A stretch of 27,846 nt of DNA from Lachnospiraceae bacterium UBA1683 (GCA_002320245.1 DCKD01000012.1:1-27846); one strand, 5' to 3'; shown: positions 17,211 through 24,028, counted from the first letter of the stretch. Notes: generated from the sequence alone by a model not told the origin. A program made the numbers and translations.

Positions 17211-17321
17211 TTTCTTCACCCTCGTATGCACAAATCCCAAAAAGGCTGCACATAGATTTTCCTTTCTTCTTATTTTGATATGAATTTTTTCGCCTGGCTC
17301 ACTTCTTACTGCAAACCGGGC

Positions 17322-17327
17322 ATTATA
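17322..17327 (-). promoter_or_regulatory. Possible internal -10 box ahead of the major pilin
   Basis: A TATAAT hexamer stands on the minus strand about 110 bp before the pilin ATG, in the longest gap of the operon (17211-17410). No matching -35 is seen 16-18 bp upstream, so this may be chance. If active it would let the shaft subunit be made when the invertible promoter is off. Confidence 0.2.
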
Positions 17328-17410
17328 ATACAATGACTTCGGCGTTTATCCTGCTTCCTGCCAACTTTTTCCTGTAAAATGGTTCCGCCGGAAATCACAG
17401 ATTATCATGG

Positions 17411-17974
17411 TCAGATTTCCCTTCTGCGGAGAATGGTAATGACCACTCCCCGGATATTCTTTTCTGAGACGGCACCATAAGTCCGGCTGTCCTCAACGGA
17501 AGTTTTATCATCCGCCAGAACGAAATACTCATTTTCTGAAAGTTCCAGTGGATAAGAAACTGCTTTCGGTCCCCGCTCATATGCCTCCTGGCTGTTGAAG
17601 TCTGCCTGCGTATAACCGTTGACTATCAATTGCCCGTCTCCGGTAATCTCTACCGCCTCTTGCGGCAGGGCGGCGATTCTTCCCACATATGTAATATGGT
17701 CTACCTCATACACCACCACATCTCCGTTTTCATATCCGGACTGTAGGCGGTAATAGAAGAGTAAATCTCCGTTTTCCAGCGCCGGGCTCATGGAACTTCC
17801 ATACATCACGGAACATCCAAACACTTTGCAGAGTAAAAAGACAACAAATGCAACCAGAAAGATTGCTTTTCTCAAGTCTTCTCTGCGCATTTTTTTCAGC
17901 CGGACTTTCTGCCGGCGCATCCGGATTGCCCTTGCCGTACTGTCTGTTTCATCCAAACGTATATGCTCATTCAT
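17411..17974 (-). CDS. SipA-like signal peptidase I homologue lacking the catalytic lysine
   Basis: A 187-residue protein with one N-terminal membrane helix (about 37-56) and a signal peptidase I (S26) domain outside. Box B reads GSSMSP and keeps the nucleophile position Ser61. Box D, normally YVKRVIGLPGD with the general-base lysine, reads YVGRIAALPQE: Gly98 replaces the lysine. Box E (LADDKTSVEDSRTYG) is recognisable. In GAS pilus loci the SipA/LepA protein is a signal peptidase-like factor that has also lost catalytic residues (lysine to glycine included) and is needed for pilus assembly. This gene occupies the same place, directly before the major pilin, so a chaperone-like role is likelier than peptide cleavage. 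Confidence 0.85.
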   Translation of the reverse strand: MNEHIRLDETDSTARAIRMRRQKVRLKKMRREDLRKAIFLVAFVVFLLCKVFGCSVMYGSSMSPALENGDLLFYYRLQSGYENGDVVVYEVDHITYVGRIAALPQEAVEITGDGQLIVNGYTQADFNSQEAYERGPKAVSYPLELSENEYFVLADDKTSVEDSRTYGAVSEKNIRGVVITILRRREI

Positions 17975-18308
17975 CCCCGGTTCCTCCGGATACGTCCTTA
18001 TGTATCCCTTTTTCCCGGCGTTTCATTCCAAGCAGCAGACGGTACTTTTGTTCCTGAATAAAAAATACCTTTCGGTACATTTCATCCAGACACCCGATTT
18101 TTTCCCAGACGTCCTGTTCATCCACTCCGCCGAAATGCTTTCTGAATTGCAGCTTTTCCAGCATCCGGGAGATATCTTCCAGAGAAGAAACTTCCTGTGG
18201 AGTACAATCCTGAATTTTTTCCGTCTTCCGGGAGGAAGCCCTTTTTTTCTGTTTCCCGCCTCCGGAAACCTTTCTGCCTGTGTTTGTGCTCATACGCTTT
18301 TCCTTCAT
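17967..18308 (-). CDS. Small conserved cytoplasmic protein of the pilus operon, function unknown
   Basis: A 113-residue, highly charged protein without signal peptide or membrane segment. The first 30 residues are basic and Ser-rich. The remainder is mainly helical, around FRKHFGGVDEQDVWEKIGCL, a GGVD-containing segment that also appears in small Firmicutes proteins of unknown function. It overlaps the upstream surface-protein gene by an ATGA (18305-18308) and the SipA-like gene by 8 bp, so translation is probably coupled. A second start at 18293 (MSTNTG) has an AAGGAAAAG site and is equally possible. It has no counterpart in the GAS FCT order that I know. Confidence 0.65.
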   Translation of the reverse strand: MKEKRMSTNTGRKVSGGGKQKKRASSRKTEKIQDCTPQEVSSLEDISRMLEKLQFRKHFGGVDEQDVWEKIGCLDEMYRKVFFIQEQKYRLLLGMKRREKGIHKDVSGGTGDE

Positions 18309-19933
18309 GCGTTATCCCGCTCTCTCTTTTTCAATGACGGCAGCACCACTGCCCCTGCGCCGATTGCTGCCAGCGCAGCCAGAAGCCCCGGCACCGCATT
18401 AGTATGGATTCCTGTATCCGGCTGTGCATCCAGCTCATTTGTAAATACTACGGCTGCATCTACGCCGGAAACATTCACAACTGCTCCCGTCGTATCCGTA
18501 TAAGTTTCCTTGTCTCCGCCATTGATAGAATAGGAAGTTTTATAATTCCCATTCCTTTCTTTTACAGTGACCGTACCTGTCAGTCCCTGAATGGTGGCGG
18601 ATTCGCCATGCTTCAATGCTAAGGTGGCTGTCTGGTTTTTGAAGGCAATAGTTCCGCTATGTTGCGACGGCTCTGCACAGCCGTCTGTTCCTGCATAGGT
18701 CACGGCGTAATTCCCGTCAGCATCCGGCGCATATAATGTAAATGTAAAGTGTTCCTTTGGGTTCGCTGCACTTCCCACTACGGTTTTTGATATGGTCAGA
18801 CTGCCGGATAATACTTCTGTCTTAATTTTCATGCGGCTGATAAAGTAAATGTTTTCTGTCACGGTTCTGTATGCAAAGGAGTTCTTCTCCGGGTATACAT
18901 GATATCCCGTATAGCTATCCCCCGCCGCATTGTTTCGCGGCGTAATGGTGGACTGATACCACACTCCGTCTTTCTGGCATTTCACCACAAGGTTGTCCAC
19001 ACCTTCCGTAACCCATGTATAACTGCCGGGATCTGCACCTAAAGTTTGTTCCACATATTCCTTGAACCTTGTATAGGGAACTCCATTCCCGCTTTCCGAA
19101 ATTGCAAAAAGAGCCTGATTGTTACTCTCTTCATACAGTTCCACCACATAAACCGGTGGTTCTTCTTTTAGAATTCCGTCAATATGCCATCCATCTGATT
19201 CTATCTTCAATACATATCCGATAAAACTGTTACTCCCGAAAATTGCGTCCAGCGCCTGCCTGTCACCTTCCTCAATTGCCGGATAAATGACTTCGTTCCA
19301 GAAATTATACGCATTCGTTTTCCTGCCGGCATCAGTCGTATTAGCTTCGGTATTATACCGACCATCGCTGTCTATGGAATAGTAAATCCACGAGCCATTG
19401 GAATAACGATTCGCCCTATAGGCTACGGCATCCAAATTTACGGTCACGGTAATATACGGTGTGTTATTTCCCGACGGTCCAAACTCACCTGCCGCATAAC
19501 TTTGTAATGTCTTCTGCGGCACCGCATTGCTGTAACGAAGATAAACCTTTGCTTCAATGGTTCCGGCAGATGTTTCCACTGTCTTACTGCCCGAAATACT
19601 CAGCCCTGCGATTTGCCCTTCACTGTCATCCCGGGGCACCCCATCCTCATCTGCTCCTGTCGTCTCTGCTTCTGAGCCACGATACGATTCTGACGCCGTC
19701 CCCTGGTCTGATGCAGTATTTCGGTTCGGAGCGGTTTCCGGGTTCGATATCTCAGTCCGGTCTGGCATAATATTACCATCTGTTTCATTTTCCGGCTCTG
19801 CGGCTGTCTCAGCAATCACTTCACTGCCACCCTCATCCTGTACAGATGCCGCAAATACACTCAGGCTCATCGGCAACAGCAGCGCGAGAATCAGAACAAG
19901 CGAAATTAAAATCTTCCCGCCTTTCTTCTTCAT
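18305..19933 (-). CDS. Large sortase-anchored surface protein, Cpa-like position (probable pilus tip adhesin)
   Basis: A 542-residue exported protein. Signal peptide about 1-29 (hydrophobic core LISLVLILALLLP), then an acidic Asn/Thr/Glu-rich linker (30-110). A beta-rich unknown region follows (115-375). A Spy0128-type domain (about 377-503) has Lys in TISKTV, Glu in TVKERN and Asn in VFTNEL, the isopeptide positions. The sorting signal is QPDTG (504-508), then a hydrophobic helix and KKRERDNA. It is the first gene of the pilus operon, as Cpa is in FCT loci. I see no clear thioester domain; its Cys-Gln pair in VKCQKD is not in a recognisable context. The start follows AAGGGAG and lies 61 bp from the left repeat of the invertible segment. 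Confidence 0.8.
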   Translation of the reverse strand: MKKKGGKILISLVLILALLLPMSLSVFAASVQDEGGSEVIAETAAEPENETDGNIMPDRTEISNPETAPNRNTASDQGTASESYRGSEAETTGADEDGVPRDDSEGQIAGLSISGSKTVETSAGTIEAKVYLRYSNAVPQKTLQSYAAGEFGPSGNNTPYITVTVNLDAVAYRANRYSNGSWIYYSIDSDGRYNTEANTTDAGRKTNAYNFWNEVIYPAIEEGDRQALDAIFGSNSFIGYVLKIESDGWHIDGILKEEPPVYVVELYEESNNQALFAISESGNGVPYTRFKEYVEQTLGADPGSYTWVTEGVDNLVVKCQKDGVWYQSTITPRNNAAGDSYTGYHVYPEKNSFAYRTVTENIYFISRMKIKTEVLSGSLTISKTVVGSAANPKEHFTFTLYAPDADGNYAVTYAGTDGCAEPSQHSGTIAFKNQTATLALKHGESATIQGLTGTVTVKERNGNYKTSYSINGGDKETYTDTTGAVVNVSGVDAAVVFTNELDAQPDTGIHTNAVPGLLAALAAIGAGAVVLPSLKKRERDNA

Positions 19934-19994
19934 TTCACATAACTCCCTTCCTTTCCTTTGCTAAGCGCGGGACTTGATACACGGAAAATACGAG

Positions 19995-20017
19995 GACGTA
20001 ATGCTGATTATGTCATC
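19995..20017. repeat. Left inverted repeat of the invertible segment
   Basis: The 23 bp sequence begins GACGTAATGCTGATTATGTC and is the exact reverse complement of 20337-20359. The match ends sharply on both sides (19994 and 20018 do not pair). The repeat itself is a near-dyad, GACGTAAT-GCTG-ATTATGTC, as expected for two recombinase arms around a crossover core. Confidence 0.92.
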
Positions 20018-20118
20018 CGCTCTCCCCCCTCTCCCCGAAAAGAGCGGCAACGAATCCAGCGTCAGCCGCCAAATACAAGCAAACTTGTGCCTGACTCATT
20101 GTTCGCAGGAATAAAGGC

Positions 20119-20190
20119 ACCAAAAGAAAGCCGGAGGCTGGTAGCATATACGCCATGCCGTTATTGACGAAACTCCGGCTTTCTTTTGGT
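20119..20190. terminator. Long-stem bidirectional terminator inside the invertible segment
   Basis: A perfect 18 bp stem pairs 20119-20136 (ACCAAAAGAAAGCCGGAG) with 20173-20190, enclosing a 36-nt loop. On both strands the 3' arm reads CTCCGGCTTTCTTTTGG, a GC core followed by a U-rich tract. It stands between the internal promoter and the left repeat, so in the OFF orientation it would stop read-through from the recombinase gene into the pilus genes. After inversion it would sit behind the promoter. Confidence 0.7.
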
Positions 20191-20275
20191 ACCCTTTTTG
20201 TCTGGCTTTCAAAAAACATTGAGCCCGGTTTGCATCTCAATGCGCCATAATTCACGTCCTATTTTCAAAAACCAG

Positions 20276-20304
20276 TTGAAAATTAAGTATTTTCCGAGTA
20301 TAAT
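20276..20304 (+). promoter_or_regulatory. Invertible sigma-70 promoter, facing away from the pilus operon
   Basis: TTGAAA (20276-20281) and TATAAT (20299-20304) are separated by exactly 17 bp, nearly ideal. It points rightward across the right repeat into the 3' end of the recombinase gene, where it would make antisense RNA. No comparable leftward promoter is seen between 19934 and 20336. Confidence 0.85.
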
Positions 20305-20336
20305 GATTTTTGAAATCATATGTATAAGCGCATCTT

Positions 20337-20359
20337 GATGACATAATCAGCATTACGTC
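20337..20359. repeat. Right inverted repeat, overlapping the recombinase stop codon
   Basis: This is the exact reverse complement of 19995-20017. The recombinase gene ends inside it: the last two codons (ATG ACG) and TAA (20353-20355) are repeat sequence. Because both repeats are identical, recombination between them leaves the coding end intact. Confidence 0.92.
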
Positions 20360-21186
20360 ATCAGACATCTCTGTACCCGATTCAGGCGGCAGATATTCTG
20401 ATTCCCGGTTTCAATTGTATAAATACGTGTGGTATTAATACTGCTGTGCCCTAGAAGGTCAGCCAAACGAACCACGTCTTTCTCGATGGAATAAAACGTC
20501 CGCGCAAACAGATGGCGGAGGTTATGGGGAAATACTTTTTGCGGCGGCACATTCGCTTTTTCGCATAAGGCTTTCATATCCCGCCAGATATTTTTGCGGT
20601 TCAACGGATTCCCGTTTTTACTGATGAATACACTTCCGGTTTTGATACCGGATTTTTTTATATACATTTTTAACAGCTTTTGCACCATTTCCGGAATGAA
20701 AATCACTCTGGTTTTGCTTTTACAGTTTACGGTTGCCTTTCCTGCTTTTACCGCCTCTACGGTAATGTATTCCAGCTCACTTACACGGATACCGGTTCCA
20801 CAGATAGTCTGTATGACGAGGGACAACCTTGTGTTTCCGGCAGCCTTTACCAGACGCTGGTATTCGTGGCGGTTCAATTCCCTGTCTTCCGATGCAAAAA
20901 TCTGTCTCTGGATTTTCAGAAGTTTTACACAGCTTGTTTCTTCCCCCATAAACCGAAGAAACCGGTTCAGGGAAACCAACATAGAGTTCACACTGGACGG
21001 TGCATAATGATTAGACAGATATTTTTTGTATGCTACGGTTTCTTCTTTACAAATAGTATGTTCCTTTAGAAATGTGAAAAAATAACGGACATCCCGCAGG
21101 TATTTTTCTATTGTTGCCTGACTTTTCTCTTCTGCTAATAAATATTCCTGAAACCTCAGAAGGTTCTCTGGACTGTATTCACACAT
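20353..21186 (-). CDS. Tyrosine recombinase, probable invertase of the pilus promoter
   Basis: A 277-residue phage-integrase-family protein. Residues about 5-85 are the SAM-like core-binding domain (ATIEKYLRDVRYFFTFL). Residues about 104-277 form the catalytic domain, with Arg134 (GTGIRVSE), a beta-hairpin Lys158 (CKSKTR), His221-Arg224 (HNLRH), His247 (LLGHSS) and Tyr256 (TRIYTIE), so the full active site is present. The length is near that of XerC/D-type and FimB-like invertases, without the arm-binding domain of ICE integrases. The ATG at 21186 is preceded by GGGAGGAAGAG; a TTG at 21204 is less likely. It overlaps the right repeat and is transcribed toward the switch and pilus operon, so it is very likely the enzyme that flips that segment. 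Confidence 0.9.
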   Translation of the reverse strand: MCEYSPENLLRFQEYLLAEEKSQATIEKYLRDVRYFFTFLKEHTICKEETVAYKKYLSNHYAPSSVNSMLVSLNRFLRFMGEETSCVKLLKIQRQIFASEDRELNRHEYQRLVKAAGNTRLSLVIQTICGTGIRVSELEYITVEAVKAGKATVNCKSKTRVIFIPEMVQKLLKMYIKKSGIKTGSVFISKNGNPLNRKNIWRDMKALCEKANVPPQKVFPHNLRHLFARTFYSIEKDVVRLADLLGHSSINTTRIYTIETGNQNICRLNRVQRCLMT

Positions 21187-21276
21187 GGCTCTTCCTCCCA
21201 ACAAATAATTTTGCCATTATCATACCCCATTCCACGAAACAGTATGAGCCCGGAATCATCAGAATGTAAAAATTCT

Positions 21277-21304
21277 ATGACCGGGATACGGTGTTCCCGG
21301 TCAT
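21277..21304 (-). terminator. Terminator after the feoB fragment
   Basis: A perfect 10 bp stem (ATGACCGGGA 21277-21286 with TCCCGGTCAT 21295-21304) with an 8-nt loop. On the minus strand AGAATTTTTAC follows. It lies directly downstream of the feoB end. Confidence 0.7.
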
Positions 21305-21319
21305 ATTTTCCTTTTTAAA

Positions 21320-22081
21320 TCATGCAAACAGCTTTGCAACAGAAGCAAACAAAATACACACGGAAACTCCGATTACGGTTGGAATTGCAGCAGCAAGACC
21401 GGTCCACTTCCAACTTCCGGTTTCCTTTTTTATAGTAAACAAGGTCGTGGAACACGGCCAGTGCATCAGTGAAAACAGCATTGTGCTGATTGCTGTCACC
21501 CAAGTCCAGCCATTATCCACAAAAAGCTGTTTCATCTGAACAAGGCTGTCAAGCTCAAGAATGCTGCCTTGTGCCATATAAGCCATAATAACGATGGGAA
21601 TAACTATTTCATTGGCAGGAGCTCCGAGAATGAACGCAATCAGAATGACTCCGTCGAGTCCCATAAGCCCGGCAAACGGGTTGAGAAACGCAGCACAATG
21701 ATTTAATATGCTGACGCCTCCGACACTGATGTTTGCCATCAGCCAAATAACCAGTCCGGCCGGGGCGGCTACAGCAATTGCCCTGCCAAGGACAAAAAAC
21801 GTTCTGTCAAAAACTGACCGTACAATCACTTTTCCAATCTGTGGCTTTCTGTATGGCGGGAGTTCCAGCGTAAAAGAGGAAGGAACACCCTTGAGCAGAG
21901 TCTTGGATAATAACCTGGTAACACCGAAAGTCATCAGGACACCGATTAGTATAACTGCCGTCAGCAACAGCGCAGACACTAAAGATGAAAACACACCCGC
22001 TGCCGCACCGATAAAGAACATGCCGATGATAGCAATCAATGTCGGGAATGCGCCACCATCCAAACGGCAACTTTGCTCCAT
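21320..22081 (-). pseudogene. feoB: Ferrous iron transporter FeoB, C-terminal part cut by element insertion
   Basis: The 253-residue frame is the C-terminal membrane part of FeoB. It starts at the segment FPTLIAIIGMFF that in full proteins follows a PCNGR-like motif. It then runs through ELPPYRKPQ, the gate region LGAPANEIVIP, and the end of the permease (MHWPCSTTLFTIKKETG). The GTPase domain and first Gate motif are absent. The first 8 or so residues (MEQSCRLDGG) do not look like FeoB and probably come from the inserted element. The N-terminal part should lie at the other end of the element, right of the window. Iron uptake by this copy should be lost unless the element excises. The apparent start codon is accidental. 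Confidence 0.85.
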
Positions 22082-22107
22082 ACGACGAGTAGATGGCTGA
22101 CAGTTCC
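22050..22107. other. Chromosome-element junction (attachment site) in feoB
   Basis: FeoB similarity, read on the minus strand, begins at GCATTCCCGACATTG (about 22053 and left). The serine recombinase gene stops at 22108. Large serine integrases usually lie within tens of bases of their att site, so the crossover point is probably in this stretch, near the FeoB codons for the Gly-Arg-Phe-Pro motif. The exact core dinucleotide cannot be fixed without the other end. Confidence 0.6.
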
Positions 22108-23733
22108 CTACTCGCCGTCGATAAAAATATGGAGGTCTTTGCCATCCCAGACAATTTTCTTAACCATCAGTTTGATTAAAGTACGCTTTTCTTCAATCGT
22201 CAGCGTGTGGAAATTGTCTTTGAAGCTGGATAACGCCGTGGACAGCATATCAACTTGGATTTCTCTGTCCGCTATGATGTTTACATTCTTTTGCAGACGG
22301 GCTTTTTCTTCTTTCATGGAAGCAAGCTCTTTGTCCAGCTCCGTGATTCTGGCGTTTACACGTTCAATGAACGCAGCTCCTAAGTTTCCGTGTGACAGTG
22401 TGTTGATTAGATTGTCAATCTCGCTGTTACACTTCTTGATTTTATCATCAATGACCGCTACAGGGCTTTTTTGTGTCTGTCCTTGTAAATCACGTTTCAA
22501 CTTTTCCAGCAGCTTGTAGATACCGGAATTTTCATCCGTGTACTGCATGAGATATTCACAAACAATATCGTCCGCCTGTTGTCCATTGAGATTTTGACAG
22601 TCACATAAATCTAAGCCGCCACGCAGTTTATTGTTACAAATATAGTCGTAAAGTTCACGGTTGCCGCCTTTGCCGCTCCGCTGCTTTGCGAACATCCTGC
22701 TTTGGCATTTGTCACAGAAGATTAAGCCGGACAGCAAGGAATAGTCATTGTGCATGATAGCTGGCTTCTTCCCAGTGGGGATATTATCTTTCAAGATATT
22801 TTGAATTGCTACCCACTTTTTACCGGAAATACGCCCCTTGTGCTTACCGATTGCGACAATCCATTTATCCATATCCTGTCTTGGGGCACTTTTCTTTCGG
22901 TAATCACGCTTATTGTATGCCAGCAGACCGAATTTATTGGAACAATCGGTTTTCTCGAAACAAACATCTGAATGATGTTCCGTGAAGTATTCCCATGCGT
23001 CTTTATCAGCGATACAGTAAACCGGATTCTGTAATATCTCTTTAATGCCTAACAGGGAGAACATTTTTCCTGTACGTGATTTGATTCCCTGCTTGATTAA
23101 GTATTTGCTTACGCCGGATATGCTCCGAAGCTCTAAGAATTTTTCCAGAATACAGTCAATGGTTTTCAATTCCTCTGGATTGTCCTTTAGCTTGCAGGAA
23201 GTCTTGATTTTGCCGTCAATGATGATTTCCTGTATCTTTTCAGAAGTAAATCCTGTTGGGGTAGTGCCGCCCAGCCAGCGTCCAGTCCTTGCCAGCATTA
23301 GCATATTGTCACGGACACGCTCTGCAATCGTTTCTCTTTCCAGTTGGGCGAAAACCGAAGCTATGTACATCATGGCTTTTCCCATAGGCTTTGAGGTGTC
23401 AAATTCTTCCTTGATACAGATAAATGAAATATTGTAGCTGTTCAAGTCTTCAATCAGAGAAGAAAAGTCGCTGACATTACGGCTGATACGGTCAAGACGA
23501 TAGCAGACAACGTATTCTGGTTTATTCAGTTTTATATCACGGAGCATTTGCTGGAATTGCGGTCTGTCCGTGTTCTTTGCGGAAAAGCCCTCGTCTTCAT
23601 AGACGACGATTTCCGCATTTTCCGATTCGGGGATTTTGGTTGAAATATACTCCCTGCACATTTCAATCTGGTTTTCAACGCTTTCCCCTTTGCCCGTATA
23701 TACCGATTTACGGCTGTATATATAGATTCTCAA
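22108..23733 (-). CDS. Large serine recombinase (TnpX/TndX-like) of the element
   Basis: A 541-residue serine integrase. The resolvase catalytic domain (1-150) starts IYIYSRKSVYTGKGESVENQ with nucleophile Ser10. A recombinase domain follows (about 160-290, TPTGFTSEKI onward). The zinc ribbon shows FCDKCQ and a later ICNN...CDCQ set (about 345-390), then a long coiled coil (about 415-510). This is the usual layout and length of clostridial transposon integrases. The start is TTG at 23733, only 3 bp after the stop of the small RHH gene, so the two are cotranscribed. It should catalyse integration into feoB and, with a directionality factor, excision. Confidence 0.93.
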   Translation of the reverse strand: MRIYIYSRKSVYTGKGESVENQIEMCREYISTKIPESENAEIVVYEDEGFSAKNTDRPQFQQMLRDIKLNKPEYVVCYRLDRISRNVSDFSSLIEDLNSYNISFICIKEEFDTSKPMGKAMMYIASVFAQLERETIAERVRDNMLMLARTGRWLGGTTPTGFTSEKIQEIIIDGKIKTSCKLKDNPEELKTIDCILEKFLELRSISGVSKYLIKQGIKSRTGKMFSLLGIKEILQNPVYCIADKDAWEYFTEHHSDVCFEKTDCSNKFGLLAYNKRDYRKKSAPRQDMDKWIVAIGKHKGRISGKKWVAIQNILKDNIPTGKKPAIMHNDYSLLSGLIFCDKCQSRMFAKQRSGKGGNRELYDYICNNKLRGGLDLCDCQNLNGQQADDIVCEYLMQYTDENSGIYKLLEKLKRDLQGQTQKSPVAVIDDKIKKCNSEIDNLINTLSHGNLGAAFIERVNARITELDKELASMKEEKARLQKNVNIIADREIQVDMLSTALSSFKDNFHTLTIEEKRTLIKLMVKKIVWDGKDLHIFIDGE

Positions 23734-23736
23734 AGG

Positions 23737-23895
23737 TTACTCACCATCCTTTTTCTGCTGCACATAGTCAGATAAAATCTTAGCGCATAAGTTGGAAAAG
23801 GTACGCTTGTCTTCTTTTGCCAGATTATCTAACTGCTGCTTTAATTCCTTTGGAATTGTTATAGGTACTCTTACGTTATTTTCAGAAACAGCCAA
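23737..23895 (-). CDS. Ribbon-helix-helix (CopG/Arc-type) small regulator
   Basis: A 52-residue protein with a TTG start at 23895 preceded by a perfect AAGGAGGTG. It reads MAVSENNVRVPITIPKELKQ at the start, the ribbon strand, followed by two helices (LDNLAKEDK and TFSNLCAKILSDYV). This is the typical ribbon-helix-helix DNA-binding fold. It stands directly before the serine recombinase gene (3 bp gap) under one promoter. It could repress that promoter or act as a directionality factor. Neither role can be decided from sequence. Confidence 0.75.
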   Translation of the reverse strand: MAVSENNVRVPITIPKELKQQLDNLAKEDKRTFSNLCAKILSDYVQQKKDGE

Positions 23896-23916
23896 ACTAT
23901 CCACCTCCTTATATAT

Positions 23917-23945
23917 AGTGTATCACAGTGCAATACTTTTGCCAA
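23917..23945 (-). promoter_or_regulatory. Promoter of the RHH-recombinase operon
   Basis: TTGGCA (23940-23945) and TACACT (23917-23922) on the minus strand have 17 bp spacing, about 22 bp before the TTG start of the RHH gene. It is divergent from the CBASS promoter. Confidence 0.6.
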
Positions 23946-23999
23946 GATTGATGGCTATTTTTAATGTCACCTTATACAAATAATTGAGTAAAACACAAA

Positions 24000-24028
24000 T
24001 TGACATACTAAATGTTGTGGGATAAAAT
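24000..24028 (+). promoter_or_regulatory. Promoter of the CBASS operon
   Basis: A perfect TTGACA (24000-24005) and TAAAAT (24023-24028) are 17 bp apart. AGGAGGGTGG precedes the ATG at 24067. Confidence 0.75.

Larger units (their letters stand above)
19995..20359. other. Invertible promoter segment (inverton) upstream of the pilus operon
   Basis: A 365 bp stretch is bounded by perfect 23 bp inverted repeats and contains a consensus promoter plus a hairpin terminator, with a tyrosine recombinase gene adjoining. These are the parts of a phase-variable promoter switch. In the given orientation the promoter reads rightward, away from the pilus genes (OFF). Inversion would place the promoter's TATAAT at about 20050-20055 on the minus strand, giving a roughly 110-nt leader before the ATG at 19933. 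The rest of the 19934-20352 gap holds no convincing gene. Confidence 0.88.

Noticed and set aside
18305..19933. Thioester adhesin domain in the tip-position protein, as in Cpa
   Set aside because: The only Cys-Gln neighbourhood is VKCQKD without the family context, so the domain is not claimed.
19960..19985. Degenerate promoter-like GTATTTTCCGTGTATCAA on the minus strand outside the left repeat, resembling the invertible promoter
   Set aside because: Its -10 (TATCAA) and -35 positions are poor. It may be a decayed copy but cannot be called a working promoter.
19958..20167. 69-codon plus-strand frame across the left repeat
   Set aside because: Crosses the recombination site and part of the stem, and shows no protein-like pattern.
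20013..20255. 80-codon minus-strand frame in the invertible segment
   Set aside because: It spans the 18 bp terminator stem and has no ribosome binding site. Its openness is explained by GC-rich stem sequence, so I treat the segment as non-coding.
22073..22519. 148-codon plus-strand frame opposite the serine recombinase
   Set aside because: Antisense shadow of the coiled-coil part of the recombinase gene; no start signals.
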